Source: TMED8 sp038125725 (GTDB lineage Bacteria; Pseudomonadota; Alphaproteobacteria; Rhodospirillales; Casp-alpha2). From it: a stretch of DNA of 64,000 nucleotides. Both the position numbers and the translations under genes were made by a program. The notes beneath the pieces are model-generated. The model saw only the letters and a list, made by a program, of their open reading frames with translations, searched no databases and was not told where the DNA came from. Location: the NCBI GenBank assembly GCA_038125725.1, contig JAYPEK010000006.1, forward strand, positions 1-64,000, given 5' to 3'. Every line of letters starts with the position of its first letter. Positions within the stretch are counted from its first letter, which is position 1. Of the stretch, positions 43,568-53,224 are shown piece by piece.

Positions 43568-45103
43568 ATGGTCAAGCTGACCGACCTCACTTCCTATGCT
43601 GATGCCGGCCGGCATTTTTCCAAGGCCGCGCTCTGGGATCTGTTCGACGGTGACCGCGAACACCTGAACATCGGTCACGAATGCGTCGACCGTCATCCGC
43701 CGGAGCGCATCGCCATCCAGATCGCCCATGCCGGCGGCAGCGACGAAACCATCACCTTCGGCGATCTCAAGGCCTGGTCTAACCGCTTCGCCAACTGGCT
43801 GGTTGCGAAAGGAGTCGCGGAAGGCGACCGGGTGGCGATCATGCTGGAGCCGTCGCTGCCGTTCTACGCGGCACTTTTCGGCGCCATGAAGCGGGGCGCC
43901 GTGGCGGTGCCGCTGTTTACGCTGTTCGGCCCCGAGGGCTTGGCGCTCCGGATCGACGATTGCGATCCGGCGCTGCTGGTGCTGGCGCCGGAGAAGGCCG
44001 GGCTCAGCGAAGCCGCCAGCGTGCCCTGTATCATCGCCGATGCGGCGTTCCTGGACGAACTGGCTGGCCAATCGGACGAATTCACCCCCAATACTACCGC
44101 TGGCGACATGGCTATGTACCAGTATACCTCCGGCACCACGCGGCAACTGCCGGAAGCGGTTAAGCACCGGCACCGCGCCGTGGTCACGGTGGCCATCGCG
44201 GCGCTTTATGCCACCGGCGTGCGCCCGGGCGACCGCTACATGTGCCCGTCGTCCCCGGCCTGGGGGCATGGGCTCTGGCATGGCACCCTGGCGCCCTTGT
44301 CGCTGGGGGTTTCCATCGCCGCCTATGCCGGCCCCTTCGATGCCGAGCGCCTGATGCAGGCGATCGAGGATTTCAAGATCACCAACATGTCGGCTGCCGC
44401 CACCCACTACCGCATGATGAAGCAGGCCGGCACCGCCGACATCCATGCCTTCGGGCTCGAGAAACTCACCTTCACCGGCGAGGCCATTGACGGCGACACC
44501 GCCGAATGGGTGAAGGCCACCTTCGGCCAACATGCGCGCTCCATCTACGGCAGCACCGAAGTCGGCGTCATTCTCGCCGGCTATCCGGGCGCCGAGGACT
44601 TCCGGTTCAAGCCGGGCTCCCTCGGCAAGCCGGTGCCCGGCGTCGAGGTCGCGATCCTCCGGCCGGACGGCACTGAGACCGGGCCGGACGAGGTCGGCGA
44701 GATTCACGTCAAGCGCCCGGACGGCTGGTTTCCGATCAAGGATTTGGGCCACCTGGACGCCGACGGGCATTTCTACCACGACGGCCGTGCCGACGACGTC
44801 ATCATCTCGGCCGGCTGGACCATGAGCGCCCAGGAAATCGAAAACACGCTGATGACCCACGCGGACGTTAACGAGGTGGCGGTGATCGCCGTCCCCGACG
44901 AGACCCGCGGCCAGGTGGCCAAGGCGGTGGTGGTTTCCCCACGCGCCGCTTCCGACGCATTCGTGGCCGAGCTTCAGGATTTGGCCAAAAGCCGCCTTGC
45001 GCGGCACGAGTACCCACGCCAGGTGGCCTTTGCGGCATCGCTGCCCAAGACCCCCGCCGGCAAGATCAACCGCAAAGCATTAAGGGACGCAGAGAAATCA
45101 TGA
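43568..45103 (+). CDS. Acyl-CoA synthetase (AMP-forming), atypical P-loop
   Basis: This 511-residue ANL-superfamily enzyme has the ATP-binding motif YTSGTTRQLPEAVKHRHRAV, which departs from the usual TSGTTGxPKGV. SIYGSTEVG, the hinge DLGHLDADGHFYHDGRADDVI and the C-terminal catalytic Lys in KTPAGKINRKAL are normal. It resembles a subgroup of medium-chain or aromatic acyl-CoA ligases. Start is ATG 43568 (MVKLTD). It is first in an operon with a hydratase-like and a CoA-transferase gene, coupled to the former by an ATGA overlap, and is likely controlled by the IclR protein. Confidence 0.88.
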   Translation: MVKLTDLTSYADAGRHFSKAALWDLFDGDREHLNIGHECVDRHPPERIAIQIAHAGGSDETITFGDLKAWSNRFANWLVAKGVAEGDRVAIMLEPSLPFYAALFGAMKRGAVAVPLFTLFGPEGLALRIDDCDPALLVLAPEKAGLSEAASVPCIIADAAFLDELAGQSDEFTPNTTAGDMAMYQYTSGTTRQLPEAVKHRHRAVVTVAIAALYATGVRPGDRYMCPSSPAWGHGLWHGTLAPLSLGVSIAAYAGPFDAERLMQAIEDFKITNMSAAATHYRMMKQAGTADIHAFGLEKLTFTGEAIDGDTAEWVKATFGQHARSIYGSTEVGVILAGYPGAEDFRFKPGSLGKPVPGVEVAILRPDGTETGPDEVGEIHVKRPDGWFPIKDLGHLDADGHFYHDGRADDVIISAGWTMSAQEIENTLMTHADVNEVAVIAVPDETRGQVAKAVVVSPRAASDAFVAELQDLAKSRLARHEYPRQVAFAASLPKTPAGKINRKALRDAEKS

Positions 45104-46260
45104 TGGACGATACCCCCATGGATAACACACCCGGCAATTTCCCCCGTATCACCGAGCAGGGCCTCGACGAGTTGAGCAAGCGCATCGGCGTCAAGATCGA
45201 CAACGAGATCGAGCCCTGGTGTCACGAGGCGACGCGCGACAACATCCGCCATTACGCACACGGCATCGGCGACGACAACCCGCTCTGGTGCGACCCGGAC
45301 TACGCCGCCAAGACCCAGCACGGCGGCATCGTCGCGCTGCCGTCGTTCCTGTTTTCCTGCTCGCGCATCATTTCGGGCTATGTCGGCGGGCTGCCGGGCG
45401 TGCACGCCATGTGGGCCGGCGCCGACTGGACCTGGCACAAATGGGTCAAGCGCGGCGACGAGCTTCGGACCGAGTCGTACCTGAAGGAGCTGATCCCGCA
45501 CGAAACCCGCTTCTCGGGCCGCGCCATCCAGCAGATCTATCACGTCGATTTCTACAACCAGGAAGGCGACAAGCTGGCCGAGGCCGATAGCTGGTGTTTC
45601 CGCACAGAACGCGACACGGCGCGCGAACTCGGCACCAAATACAAGGAATTGAAGGCCAAGCCCGCCGAGCGCTACACTGACGAAGAACTGACCGAGATTT
45701 ACCGCCACTATGCCGAGGAACATGTGCAAGGCGCCGAGACCCGATACTTCGACGACGTTGCCGTCGGCGATGAAATCCCGACCATGGTCAAGGGGCCGAT
45801 GACGGTGACTGGTTTCATCGCCTATGCGCAGGGCTGGGGCGGGCTCTATATCCGCGCCAACAAGCTCAACTGGAAACAGATCCACGCCCATCCGGGCCTC
45901 GGCATTCCGAACCGCTTCAATATTCCGGATTGCCCCGAGCGCGTGCACTGGGAGCAGGACCTGGCCCTCGCGGTCGGCGCCCCCGGCGCCTACGATTACG
46001 GCCCCGAGCGCTGCTCGTGGCTGACCCATCACATGACCAACTGGATGGGCGACGACGGTTTCCTGGTCAACGCCAAGAGCAAGATCCGCCGCCACAATCC
46101 GGAAGGCGACACCATCTTCATTCGCGGCAAGGTGACCGCCGTCCGTGACGACGCGGACCCGAACTTCGGTCTCGTCGACATCGAGCAGGAAGCCCGCACC
46201 CATACCGACGAAGTGTCGATCCTGGGTTCCGGCACCGTGCGATTGCCGAAGCGCCGCTGA
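45100..46260 (+). CDS. MaoC-like double-hotdog hydratase/dehydratase family protein
   Basis: The 386-residue protein has two hotdog domains. The N-terminal FAS1-like dehydratase half contains HYAHGIGDDNPLWCDPDYAAKTQHGGIVALPSFL. The C-terminal half contains DVAVGDEIPTMVKGPMTVTGFIAYAQGW and DTIFIRGKVT. Such proteins add or remove water on CoA thioesters in catabolism of branched or aromatic-derived acids. It lies between the ligase (ATGA overlap) and the CoA transferase (TGATG overlap), so its substrate is most likely the ligase product or a later intermediate. Confidence 0.82.
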   Translation: MMDDTPMDNTPGNFPRITEQGLDELSKRIGVKIDNEIEPWCHEATRDNIRHYAHGIGDDNPLWCDPDYAAKTQHGGIVALPSFLFSCSRIISGYVGGLPGVHAMWAGADWTWHKWVKRGDELRTESYLKELIPHETRFSGRAIQQIYHVDFYNQEGDKLAEADSWCFRTERDTARELGTKYKELKAKPAERYTDEELTEIYRHYAEEHVQGAETRYFDDVAVGDEIPTMVKGPMTVTGFIAYAQGWGGLYIRANKLNWKQIHAHPGLGIPNRFNIPDCPERVHWEQDLALAVGAPGAYDYGPERCSWLTHHMTNWMGDDGFLVNAKSKIRRHNPEGDTIFIRGKVTAVRDDADPNFGLVDIEQEARTHTDEVSILGSGTVRLPKRR

Positions 46261-47477
46261 TGACGGGCGAGGGGGGGAACCAGGGGCCGCTTGCAGGCAT
46301 CCGTGTGCTGGAGTTCGGCCAGGTCCTGGCCGTGCCCTATCTCGGCCTGACGCTGTCGGACCTGGGCGCCGAGGTGATCAAGGTCGAGCCGCCTGTGGGC
46401 GAGCCGACGCGCGGGTTCATGCCGCCCGACGTCGATGGGCATTCCCCCTATTTCCTTTCCATGAACAGGAACAAGCTGGCGCTCACCCTCGACCTGAAGC
46501 AGCCTTCCGCCATCGGGGCCATCCATGCCTTGGCCGCCAAGACCGACGTGGTGATCGAGAACTACCGCGTCGGCGTGATGGAACGCCTCGGCATCGGCTA
46601 CGACGATCTCCGCGCCATCAACCCGCGCCTGATCTATGCCGCCATTTCCGGCTACGGCCGCACCGGGCCACTGGCCGGGCGTCCGGGCTACGACCCGATC
46701 TCGCAAGCGGAATCGGGGCTGATGGCGATCAGCGGCGAGGCCGGCGGCCCGCCGACCCGTACCGGTGTCGCCGTCGTCGATGTCGTTGCCGGGCTCTATG
46801 CTGGCCAGGCGATCCTCGCCGCGCTCTATGCCCGCGAACGCAGCGGCAAGGGCCAGCGCGTCGACGCCAACCTGCATGCCACGGGGCTCAACATGCTGGC
46901 CAATTTCACCGGTAATGCACTGCTCTGCGACGACGATCCGACGCGGTTCGGTTCCGGCAGTCAGGCGGCACAGCCCTCCGGCGTTTACCGGTCCAGCGAT
47001 GGCGAGTTCATGATGGCGGTCGCCGCCGACGCCATGTACCGCCGTTTCTGTGAGCAGGTGATCGAACGGCCCGACCTCGCCGACGATCCGCGTTTCACCA
47101 AGAATGCCGGGCGGCTCGCAAACAAGGCGGCCATGGACGCCGAACTGGCGCCCCTGTTCGCCGCCATGACCAACGCCGAAGTGATCGAACGCATGAACGC
47201 CGCCGCCATCCCCTGCGGCGAGATCATGGGGGTGCGCGATGCGCTGTATTCGCCGACCACCGAGGCCCTCGACCTGATCACCACCGCGCAGCATACGGAA
47301 CTGGGCGAACTGAAAACCCTGAAGCCCGCCTTCCAGCTATCCGAGACGCCGGTGCGCGACCCCGTCGGCGCACCGCTCTTGGGCGAACACACCCGCGACG
47401 TGCTGACGCGGGTCGCCGGTCTCGACGAGGCCAAGATCGACGCCATGATCGCCGAGGGCGCGGCGATCACTTCCTAG
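46260..47477 (+). CDS. CoA transferase family III (CaiB/BaiF)
   Basis: The 405-residue protein starts with GPLAGIRVLEFGQVLAVPYLGLTLSDLGAEVIKVEPP, the family signature. The catalytic Asp region is seen in RPGYDPISQAESGLM. SGKGQRVDANLHATGLN follows. Family III enzymes move CoA between carboxylic acids. It overlaps the preceding hydratase by one base and precedes the GMC oxidoreductase by 56 bases. The substrate is unknown. Confidence 0.9.
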   Translation: MTGEGGNQGPLAGIRVLEFGQVLAVPYLGLTLSDLGAEVIKVEPPVGEPTRGFMPPDVDGHSPYFLSMNRNKLALTLDLKQPSAIGAIHALAAKTDVVIENYRVGVMERLGIGYDDLRAINPRLIYAAISGYGRTGPLAGRPGYDPISQAESGLMAISGEAGGPPTRTGVAVVDVVAGLYAGQAILAALYARERSGKGQRVDANLHATGLNMLANFTGNALLCDDDPTRFGSGSQAAQPSGVYRSSDGEFMMAVAADAMYRRFCEQVIERPDLADDPRFTKNAGRLANKAAMDAELAPLFAAMTNAEVIERMNAAAIPCGEIMGVRDALYSPTTEALDLITTAQHTELGELKTLKPAFQLSETPVRDPVGAPLLGEHTRDVLTRVAGLDEAKIDAMIAEGAAITS

Positions 47478-47533
47478 AGATTTCCACGCGATATCGGGTT
47501 GCGCCCCTGCGTCCTTGGTGCATGATCTAAGCC

Positions 47534-49174
47534 ATGGAGGCTTTCGATTACGTCATCGTCGGGGCGGGGTCCGCCGGCTGCGTGCTCGCCAACCGGCTGA
47601 GCGAGGATTCGTCCGTCAGCGTCTGCGTCCTGGAAGCGGGGCCGGTCGATTGGAATCCCTACATTCATATTCCCGCAGGCTTCATCAAGACCTTCACCAA
47701 TCCGAGCGTCAATTGGCTCTATGAAACCGAGCCTTCCGAATGGACCGGCGGGCGCCGCATCGCCCAGCCGCGCGGCAAGACGCTCGGCGGCTCCAGTTCC
47801 ATCAACGGCCACATCTATACCCGCGGCAACCGCATGGACTACGACCACTGGGCGCAGCGCGGCAACCGGGGCTGGGGCTTCGCCGACGTGCTGCCCTACT
47901 TCAAGCGCGCCGAGATGCGGGTGGGCGAGGGCGACGACACCTTCCGCGGCCGTCAGGGTCCCTTGGCCGTCACTGACATCGACTGGAGCCACCCGCTCAC
48001 CGAGGCCTTCATTGAAGGCGCGCAGACGCTCGGCATTCCGCGCAACCCCGACTACAACGGCGCCAGCCAGGAAGGCGTCACCTATTCGCAACGCACCATC
48101 CTGGGTGGACGGCGCATGAGCGCGGCGCGCGCCTACCTGCACCCGGCGCGCTCGCGTCCGAACCTGAAGGTCATCACCAAGGCGCATTCCACCGGTCTGA
48201 TCATGGACGGCAAGCGCGCCACCGGGGTCAGCTACGCCAAGGGCGGGCCGCGCGGCAGGCCGATGCAGGTGACGGCCCGCAAGGAAGTGATCCTTTCGGG
48301 CGGCGTCATCAATTCGCCGCAGCTTTTGATGCTGTCGGGTATCGGCCCGGCCGGGCTGCTGAGTTCGTTCGGGATCGAGGTGCGGCATGGCCTTGATGGC
48401 GTCGGCGAAAACCTGCGCGATCACTACGCGCCCCGCTTCACGGCGCGGGTCAAGAACATCGACAGCATTAACCAACGGGTGCGCGGGCTGCGGCTCGCGG
48501 GCGAGGTCGCCAAGTGGGTGTTCACCCGCAAGGGCATTCTGTCGCTGAGCCCGACCCTGGTTTATTGCTTCTGGCGCTCGGCGCCCGAGATCGCCAATAG
48601 CGACCTGCAGTTCACCTTCACCCCGGCCAGCTACAAGGAGGGGGTGCAGAACCAGTTGGACGACTTCCCCGGCATGACCATCGCGTCCTGGCAGCAGCGC
48701 CCGGAGAGCTCCGGCTACGTGCGGCTGCGTTCCGCCGATCCGTTCGACAAACCGATCATCCAGCCCAACTACCTGGCCGAGGAGTCCGACCGCCGCGTGC
48801 TGCTCGCCGGCATGAAGCTGGCGCGCAAGCTGCTCAGTTCCGAACCGCTGCAGCCCTACTACGACTTTGAGACCTTCCCAGGCCCCGACGTGCAGACCGA
48901 CGACGAGTTGATGGACGCCGCCAAGGCGCGCGGCACCACCACCTTCCACCCCATGGGCACCTGCCGCATGGGACCGGCGACGGACCCGACGGCGGTGGTC
49001 GACGACGAGCTCCGGGTCCATGGTGTCGAGGGCCTGCGTGTCATCGATGCTTCGGTCATGCCGATGATGCCGTCGGCCAATCTCAATGCCGCGACGATCA
49101 TGATCGCGGAGAAGGCGTCCGATATCATCCGCGGGCGGGCGCCTCTGGAACCCGTCATCCCGCCCGAAACTTGA
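47534..49174 (+). CDS. GMC family FAD-dependent alcohol oxidoreductase (choline-dehydrogenase-like)
   Basis: This 546-residue flavoprotein has the FAD motif DYVIVGAGSAGCVLANRLS at the N-terminus, GMC signature 1 (RGKTLGGSSSINGHIYTRG) and signature 2 (SGGVINSPQLLMLSGIGP). The C-terminal His/Asn region TFHPMGTCRMG and PSANLNAATIMIAEKA hold the catalytic residues. Substrates of the family are primary alcohols such as choline, alkanols and polyethylene glycol. It belongs to the long catabolic operon, which suggests that an alcohol precursor is oxidised before CoA activation. No signal peptide is seen. Confidence 0.93.
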   Translation: MEAFDYVIVGAGSAGCVLANRLSEDSSVSVCVLEAGPVDWNPYIHIPAGFIKTFTNPSVNWLYETEPSEWTGGRRIAQPRGKTLGGSSSINGHIYTRGNRMDYDHWAQRGNRGWGFADVLPYFKRAEMRVGEGDDTFRGRQGPLAVTDIDWSHPLTEAFIEGAQTLGIPRNPDYNGASQEGVTYSQRTILGGRRMSAARAYLHPARSRPNLKVITKAHSTGLIMDGKRATGVSYAKGGPRGRPMQVTARKEVILSGGVINSPQLLMLSGIGPAGLLSSFGIEVRHGLDGVGENLRDHYAPRFTARVKNIDSINQRVRGLRLAGEVAKWVFTRKGILSLSPTLVYCFWRSAPEIANSDLQFTFTPASYKEGVQNQLDDFPGMTIASWQQRPESSGYVRLRSADPFDKPIIQPNYLAEESDRRVLLAGMKLARKLLSSEPLQPYYDFETFPGPDVQTDDELMDAAKARGTTTFHPMGTCRMGPATDPTAVVDDELRVHGVEGLRVIDASVMPMMPSANLNAATIMIAEKASDIIRGRAPLEPVIPPET

Positions 49175-49200
49175 ACGACGCTTGAACAGGGAGAAAGCGC

Positions 49201-49923
49201 ATGAGTCTGGATAAGGTGAAGGCCCTGACCTTCGATACCGGGGGCACCATCCTCGATTGGCACACCGGTTTCCGAACGGCGCTGGCCGATCTCGGCGCCA
49301 AGTATGGGGTCGAGCGCGACTGGGGAATGCTCGCCAACGAAGTGCGGCGGCGCGGCCTCGGTGCCATGCTGAACCTGGGTGAACACGAACCGCCCGGTTA
49401 CACCTTCGATGGCGCGCACAAGAAGGCCGTCGACAGCGTCCTCAACGAGAACGGCTTGGAAGCGGCGACCGAGGAAGAGCGCCGCGCCATCTGGTGGGAC
49501 CGCGCGCACAGCTTCCAGTGCTGGCCAGATTTCCCGGCCGTGCTGCCGAAGCTGCGCGGCAAGTTCATCTGCGCGTCCTTCACCATCCTGAGCTTCCGCA
49601 TCATCATCGACACGGCGCGTGCCAATGGCCTCAGCTGGGATGCGGTGTTCTCGTGCGAGGCCATCGGCAAGTACAAGGTTTTGCCGGAAGCCTACCAAGG
49701 GGCGGCGAAATTTCTGCAGCTCGATCCCTCCGAAATCCTGATGGTGGCATGCCACAATTTCGATCTCGATGCCGCCAAGGGCCAGGGCTTCAACACCGCC
49801 TTCGTCAAGCGCCCGGACGAGTGGGGCGCGGAAGGCCCGCCCGATCCGGAACCCAACCCGATCCACGACATCGTCGTCGACAGCTTCCCGGAACTGGCCG
49901 AGCGGCTGGGCGTCGGGGCCTAG
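49201..49923 (+). CDS. Haloacid dehalogenase type II-like HAD hydrolase
   Basis: The 240-residue protein has the nucleophile motif FDTGGTILDW, the Ser/Thr motif region ICASFTILS, Lys in GKYKVLPEAY, and the acidic motif VACHNFDLDAAKGQG, which is typical of L-2-haloacid dehalogenases. The usual SNG of motif II is SFT. Dehalogenation of 2-haloacids is likely but other hydrolase activity cannot be excluded. A good site (GGGAGAAAGCGC) precedes the ATG. It is 26 bases after the GMC gene and 6 before the sulfotransferase gene. Confidence 0.85.
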   Translation: MSLDKVKALTFDTGGTILDWHTGFRTALADLGAKYGVERDWGMLANEVRRRGLGAMLNLGEHEPPGYTFDGAHKKAVDSVLNENGLEAATEEERRAIWWDRAHSFQCWPDFPAVLPKLRGKFICASFTILSFRIIIDTARANGLSWDAVFSCEAIGKYKVLPEAYQGAAKFLQLDPSEILMVACHNFDLDAAKGQGFNTAFVKRPDEWGAEGPPDPEPNPIHDIVVDSFPELAERLGVGA

Positions 49924-49929
49924 CCGCCG

Positions 49930-50553
49930 ATGCGGGTCGTCGGCGCCGGGTTCGGCCGCACGGGCACCAAGTCGCTGAAGCTGGCGCTGGAACGGCTCGG
50001 CTTCGGGCCCTGCCACCATATGCTCGAAGTCGGCACCAATCCCGACCAACTGGCGCTTTGGCAACGCGTGGCGCGCGGCGAGCGGCCGGACTGGTCGGAG
50101 GTGTTCCGCGACTACGGCGCCTGCGTCGACTGGCCCTCGGCGCGCTTTTGGCGCGAACTGGCGGCACACTACCCGGACGCCAAGATGATCCTCAGCCTGC
50201 GCGACCCGGACGCTTGGTTCGACAGCGGGCAGCGGACCATCTATCCGGTGATGCGCGATCACGTCGAGCACGCGGACCCGGAGCGGCGCGAGCGCATGGC
50301 CATGGCCTATGAACTGATCGTGCGCCAGACCTTCGACGAGCGCATGGACGACCGCGCCCACGCCACGCAGGTGTTCCGCGACCACAACGCTGCCGTGCGG
50401 CGCGAGATCGACCCTGAGCGCCTGCTGGTGTTCGAGGCGGCCGACGGTTGGGAGCCGCTTTGCCGGCATCTCGGTGTCGAGGTCCCGGACGAGCCGTTTC
50501 CGCTGACCAACACCACCGAGGAGTTCGTCAACCGCCGCCGCAAGCAAAGCTAG
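49930..50553 (+). CDS. Sulfotransferase-like protein (Sulfotransfer_4 type)
   Basis: This 207-residue protein has a PAPS-binding loop in GAGFGRTGTKSLKLALERLGFGPCHHM at the N-terminus and the second motif KMILSLRDPDAWFDS. The family is soluble and found in many alphaproteobacteria; acceptors are mostly unknown. Whether it is a true PAPS sulfotransferase is not shown. It is translated 6 bases after the dehalogenase and 11 bases before the LysR gene. Confidence 0.85.
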   Translation: MRVVGAGFGRTGTKSLKLALERLGFGPCHHMLEVGTNPDQLALWQRVARGERPDWSEVFRDYGACVDWPSARFWRELAAHYPDAKMILSLRDPDAWFDSGQRTIYPVMRDHVEHADPERRERMAMAYELIVRQTFDERMDDRAHATQVFRDHNAAVRREIDPERLLVFEAADGWEPLCRHLGVEVPDEPFPLTNTTEEFVNRRRKQS

Positions 50554-50564
50554 GGCGCCGAGGC

Positions 50565-51446
50565 GTGCGCACCATCCCGTCGATCACCGCGCTGCGCGCC
50601 TTCGAGGCGGCCAGCCGGCATCTCAACTTCCAGCTCGCCGCCGACGAGCTCAACGTCACCCCCGGCGCCGTCAGCCGCCAGATCCAGAGCCTGGAGGTGG
50701 AACTCGGCGCGCCTTTGTTCCTGCGCCACCACAAGCGCGTCGAGCTGACGGCCTTGGGCCGGCGCTACGCCGACGAGATCCGCGGCCCCTTGCGCCAGCT
50801 CGCCGAGACCACGGCGCGCATTCGGGGCGAACAGCAAAGCCAGGCGATTTCCGTCCGCGCCTATCCCAGCTTCGCCATTCGCTGGTTCATCCCGCGTTGG
50901 GGCCGGTTCCACGACAGCCACCCGCAGATCGACCTGCGCCTGACCACAACGCTCAATCCCACGGACTTCCAGAGCGGCGACGACCACATGGCCGTCCAGG
51001 TTCTGCCGGACGGCGGGCCGAGACCGGGACTACAAGCGAGGAAGCTCTTGGAGATCGACTGCTTCCCGGTGTGCAGCCCGGATGTGGCTCGCAAGCTCAA
51101 CGCCCCCGCTGATCTTGCTGGCGTCACGCTGCTGCACGGCCACCCCAGGCCCAACGACTGGCCGCGCTGGTGCGAGGCCGCCGGCGTGACGGGCTTCGAT
51201 GCCGGCAAGGGTCTCCGCTTCGAGAGCCTGAACCTGGCGTTTCAGGCGGCGATCGAGGGGCTCGGCGTGGCCATCGCCATCGGCGCGCTGGTGGAGGACG
51301 ACCTGGCCGCCGGGCGATTGGTGCAGCCCTTCGATTTCAAGCGCCGTTCCCAGCACCCGTTCTACCTGGTCTACCCGGAAGCCCGCGCCCAGGACCTGGG
51401 CGTCGCCGCCTTTATCGATTGGCTCGTCGCCGAGGGCGACGGCTAG
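50565..51446 (+). CDS. LysR family transcriptional regulator, GcvA-like
   Basis: The 293-residue protein has an N-terminal HTH (SITALRAFEAASRHLNFQLAADELNVTPGAVSRQIQSLEVELGAPLFLR) and a type 2 periplasmic-binding-like effector domain (ISVRAYPSFAIRWFIPRWGRF). The GcvA subgroup is recognised by TPGAVSRQI. The start is GTG 50565; the frame is open further upstream but only inside the sulfotransferase gene. It is the last gene of the operon and overlaps the convergent acyl-CoA dehydrogenase gene by four bases (CTAG). Confidence 0.9.
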   Translation: MRTIPSITALRAFEAASRHLNFQLAADELNVTPGAVSRQIQSLEVELGAPLFLRHHKRVELTALGRRYADEIRGPLRQLAETTARIRGEQQSQAISVRAYPSFAIRWFIPRWGRFHDSHPQIDLRLTTTLNPTDFQSGDDHMAVQVLPDGGPRPGLQARKLLEIDCFPVCSPDVARKLNAPADLAGVTLLHGHPRPNDWPRWCEAAGVTGFDAGKGLRFESLNLAFQAAIEGLGVAIAIGALVEDDLAAGRLVQPFDFKRRSQHPFYLVYPEARAQDLGVAAFIDWLVAEGDG

Positions 51447-53224
51447 GCAGTCAAGGCGGCGCGGGCGCGTTCCAGGCTCGGGGTCCCGTCATCCAGCAGC
51501 AACGTCGCCGCCGCGTGTTCGGCGGCCTGGTCGTCGAGGCTCATGGGGTCGTGCGGACGCAGCCGGTGATCCATCACCAGGCGCGACAGCAGAAGCCGGC
51601 CGGCGTCGCCCGATTGCTCGCCCATCATCGCCCCTTCGCGCGCCAGCAGCACGGCACTCATGACGTGGTAGAGCGCGTTGGACGCCTGGCGCGAGAAGGA
51701 TTCGTTTTCCGGCTTGGCCGCCACCTGATCGGCGAAACGCACGGCGCGGTCGACCATTGCCGACAACTCGCCCCGGTACTGGCCGGGCACGTCGTCGGCG
51801 CTTTCGATGGCTTCGTGCAACTGCGCGCCCAAGGCCTCATGCGCCTGCGCCTTGGGAATGGCGCGCTTGGTGACGTCCAGCGCGACGATGGAAGACGTGC
51901 CCTCCCAGACGACGCCCAGGTGCGCATCGCGCACCAGCCGCGCGTTGACCCATTCCTCGATGTAGCCGTTGCCGCCCCGCGCCTCCATGGCGGCGGTGGC
52001 GACCTTGACGTTGTCGCGGCACATGCGGCCCTTGATCAAGGGCGTGATGATGCGGAGCGCGCGCGCCGCCTCCTCGTCGCCGGCGTCGGCCTTCTCCATG
52101 ATGTGGGCGGTGAACATGAAGCTGGACAGCGCCTGTTCGGTCGGCACCATGGTCTTCATGATCTGGCGGCGCATTAGCGGGTGGTTGATGAGCTTCTCGC
52201 CGAAGGTATAGCGGTTCTTCGCCACCATCAGGGTCTCATTCAAACAGCGCCGCATCATCGCCGCCGCGCGCACGCCATGCGAGAGGCGCGACAGGTTGAC
52301 CATGTCGAGCATGTGCTTGAGGCCCTTGTTCTGCTCGCCCAAGAGATACGCCTCGGCGCCGTGGAAAGAGACCTCGCCGGACGCCATCGACTTGGAGCCC
52401 AATTTGGGTTTGAGACGCATGATCTTGTAGGCGTTGCGCGATCCGTCCTCGAGCGTGCGTGGAACGGCGAAGAGGGAAAGCCCGCGCGATCCCCATTCGG
52501 CGCCCTCGGGACGCGCCAAAATCATGATCAGCCCGCCGTCGGTGGTGGAGCAGAACCACTTGTTGCCGTAGATGCGCCAGGTGCCGTCTTCCAGTTTGGC
52601 CTCGACCTCGATGTTGCCGACATCGGAGCCACCGGACTGTTCGGTCATGAACTGTGCGCCGGTGACCATGTCTTGGTATTTGTCGGCGGTCATACGCGGG
52701 TAGTAGCGCGCGCGGATGTCGGGCTTGGCGTACTTGCCGACCAGGTAGGCGGACGTGTCGGTGGCGCTGATCGGGCACATGAGGCCGAACTCCGACTGCA
52801 CGAACAGGTACTGCACCGCGTACTTGGCGAGGGGTCCCAGCTTTTCCGGCCAATCGAAGGCACCGGGCTTGTGGCTCATGCGGTTGAGCGCGAAGTCCTC
52901 GTAGGCCATGCGCTCCATTTCCTTGTAGGCGGGATGGTATTCGATCCAGTCCTCGTCGCGGCCGAAGCGGTCGCGGGCATGCAGCACCGGCGGGTGTGCA
53001 TCGGCGGTGCGCGACAGATCGTCCAGCTTGCCGCCCGCCAGGGCGCCCAGCCGCTCCAGGTGCGGGGTCATGTGGGCGTGCAGATCGGGCGCCATGTAGA
53101 ACTTCAACAGCGCCTGGAAGCCCTTGTCGAGCTCGTAGAAATTCTCGCCGTGGCAATCGGGCGCCACCCAATCGGCACCGGAGAGATGCGCGGTCGCTTC
53201 CGGCTTGTTGGTCGATCCGTCCAT
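51443..53224 (-). CDS. Acyl-CoA dehydrogenase family protein (long form, ~593 residues)
   Basis: This is a large acyl-CoA dehydrogenase with the FAD/substrate blocks GAQFMTEQSGGSDVGNIEVEA and WRIYGNKWFCSTTDGG, the dimer-domain YTFGEKLINHPLMRRQI, and the C-terminal GGNGYIEEWVNARLVRDAHLGVVWEGTSSI. It has an N-terminal extension and a C-terminal domain (FcaA/AidB-like form, 550-600 residues). Start is ATG 53224 after GGGAGGACGAAA. It probably takes part in the same CoA-linked catabolism as the neighbouring operon but is on the other strand. Confidence 0.92.
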   Translation of the reverse strand: MDGSTNKPEATAHLSGADWVAPDCHGENFYELDKGFQALLKFYMAPDLHAHMTPHLERLGALAGGKLDDLSRTADAHPPVLHARDRFGRDEDWIEYHPAYKEMERMAYEDFALNRMSHKPGAFDWPEKLGPLAKYAVQYLFVQSEFGLMCPISATDTSAYLVGKYAKPDIRARYYPRMTADKYQDMVTGAQFMTEQSGGSDVGNIEVEAKLEDGTWRIYGNKWFCSTTDGGLIMILARPEGAEWGSRGLSLFAVPRTLEDGSRNAYKIMRLKPKLGSKSMASGEVSFHGAEAYLLGEQNKGLKHMLDMVNLSRLSHGVRAAAMMRRCLNETLMVAKNRYTFGEKLINHPLMRRQIMKTMVPTEQALSSFMFTAHIMEKADAGDEEAARALRIITPLIKGRMCRDNVKVATAAMEARGGNGYIEEWVNARLVRDAHLGVVWEGTSSIVALDVTKRAIPKAQAHEALGAQLHEAIESADDVPGQYRGELSAMVDRAVRFADQVAAKPENESFSRQASNALYHVMSAVLLAREGAMMGEQSGDAGRLLLSRLVMDHRLRPHDPMSLDDQAAEHAAATLLLDDGTPSLERARAALTA

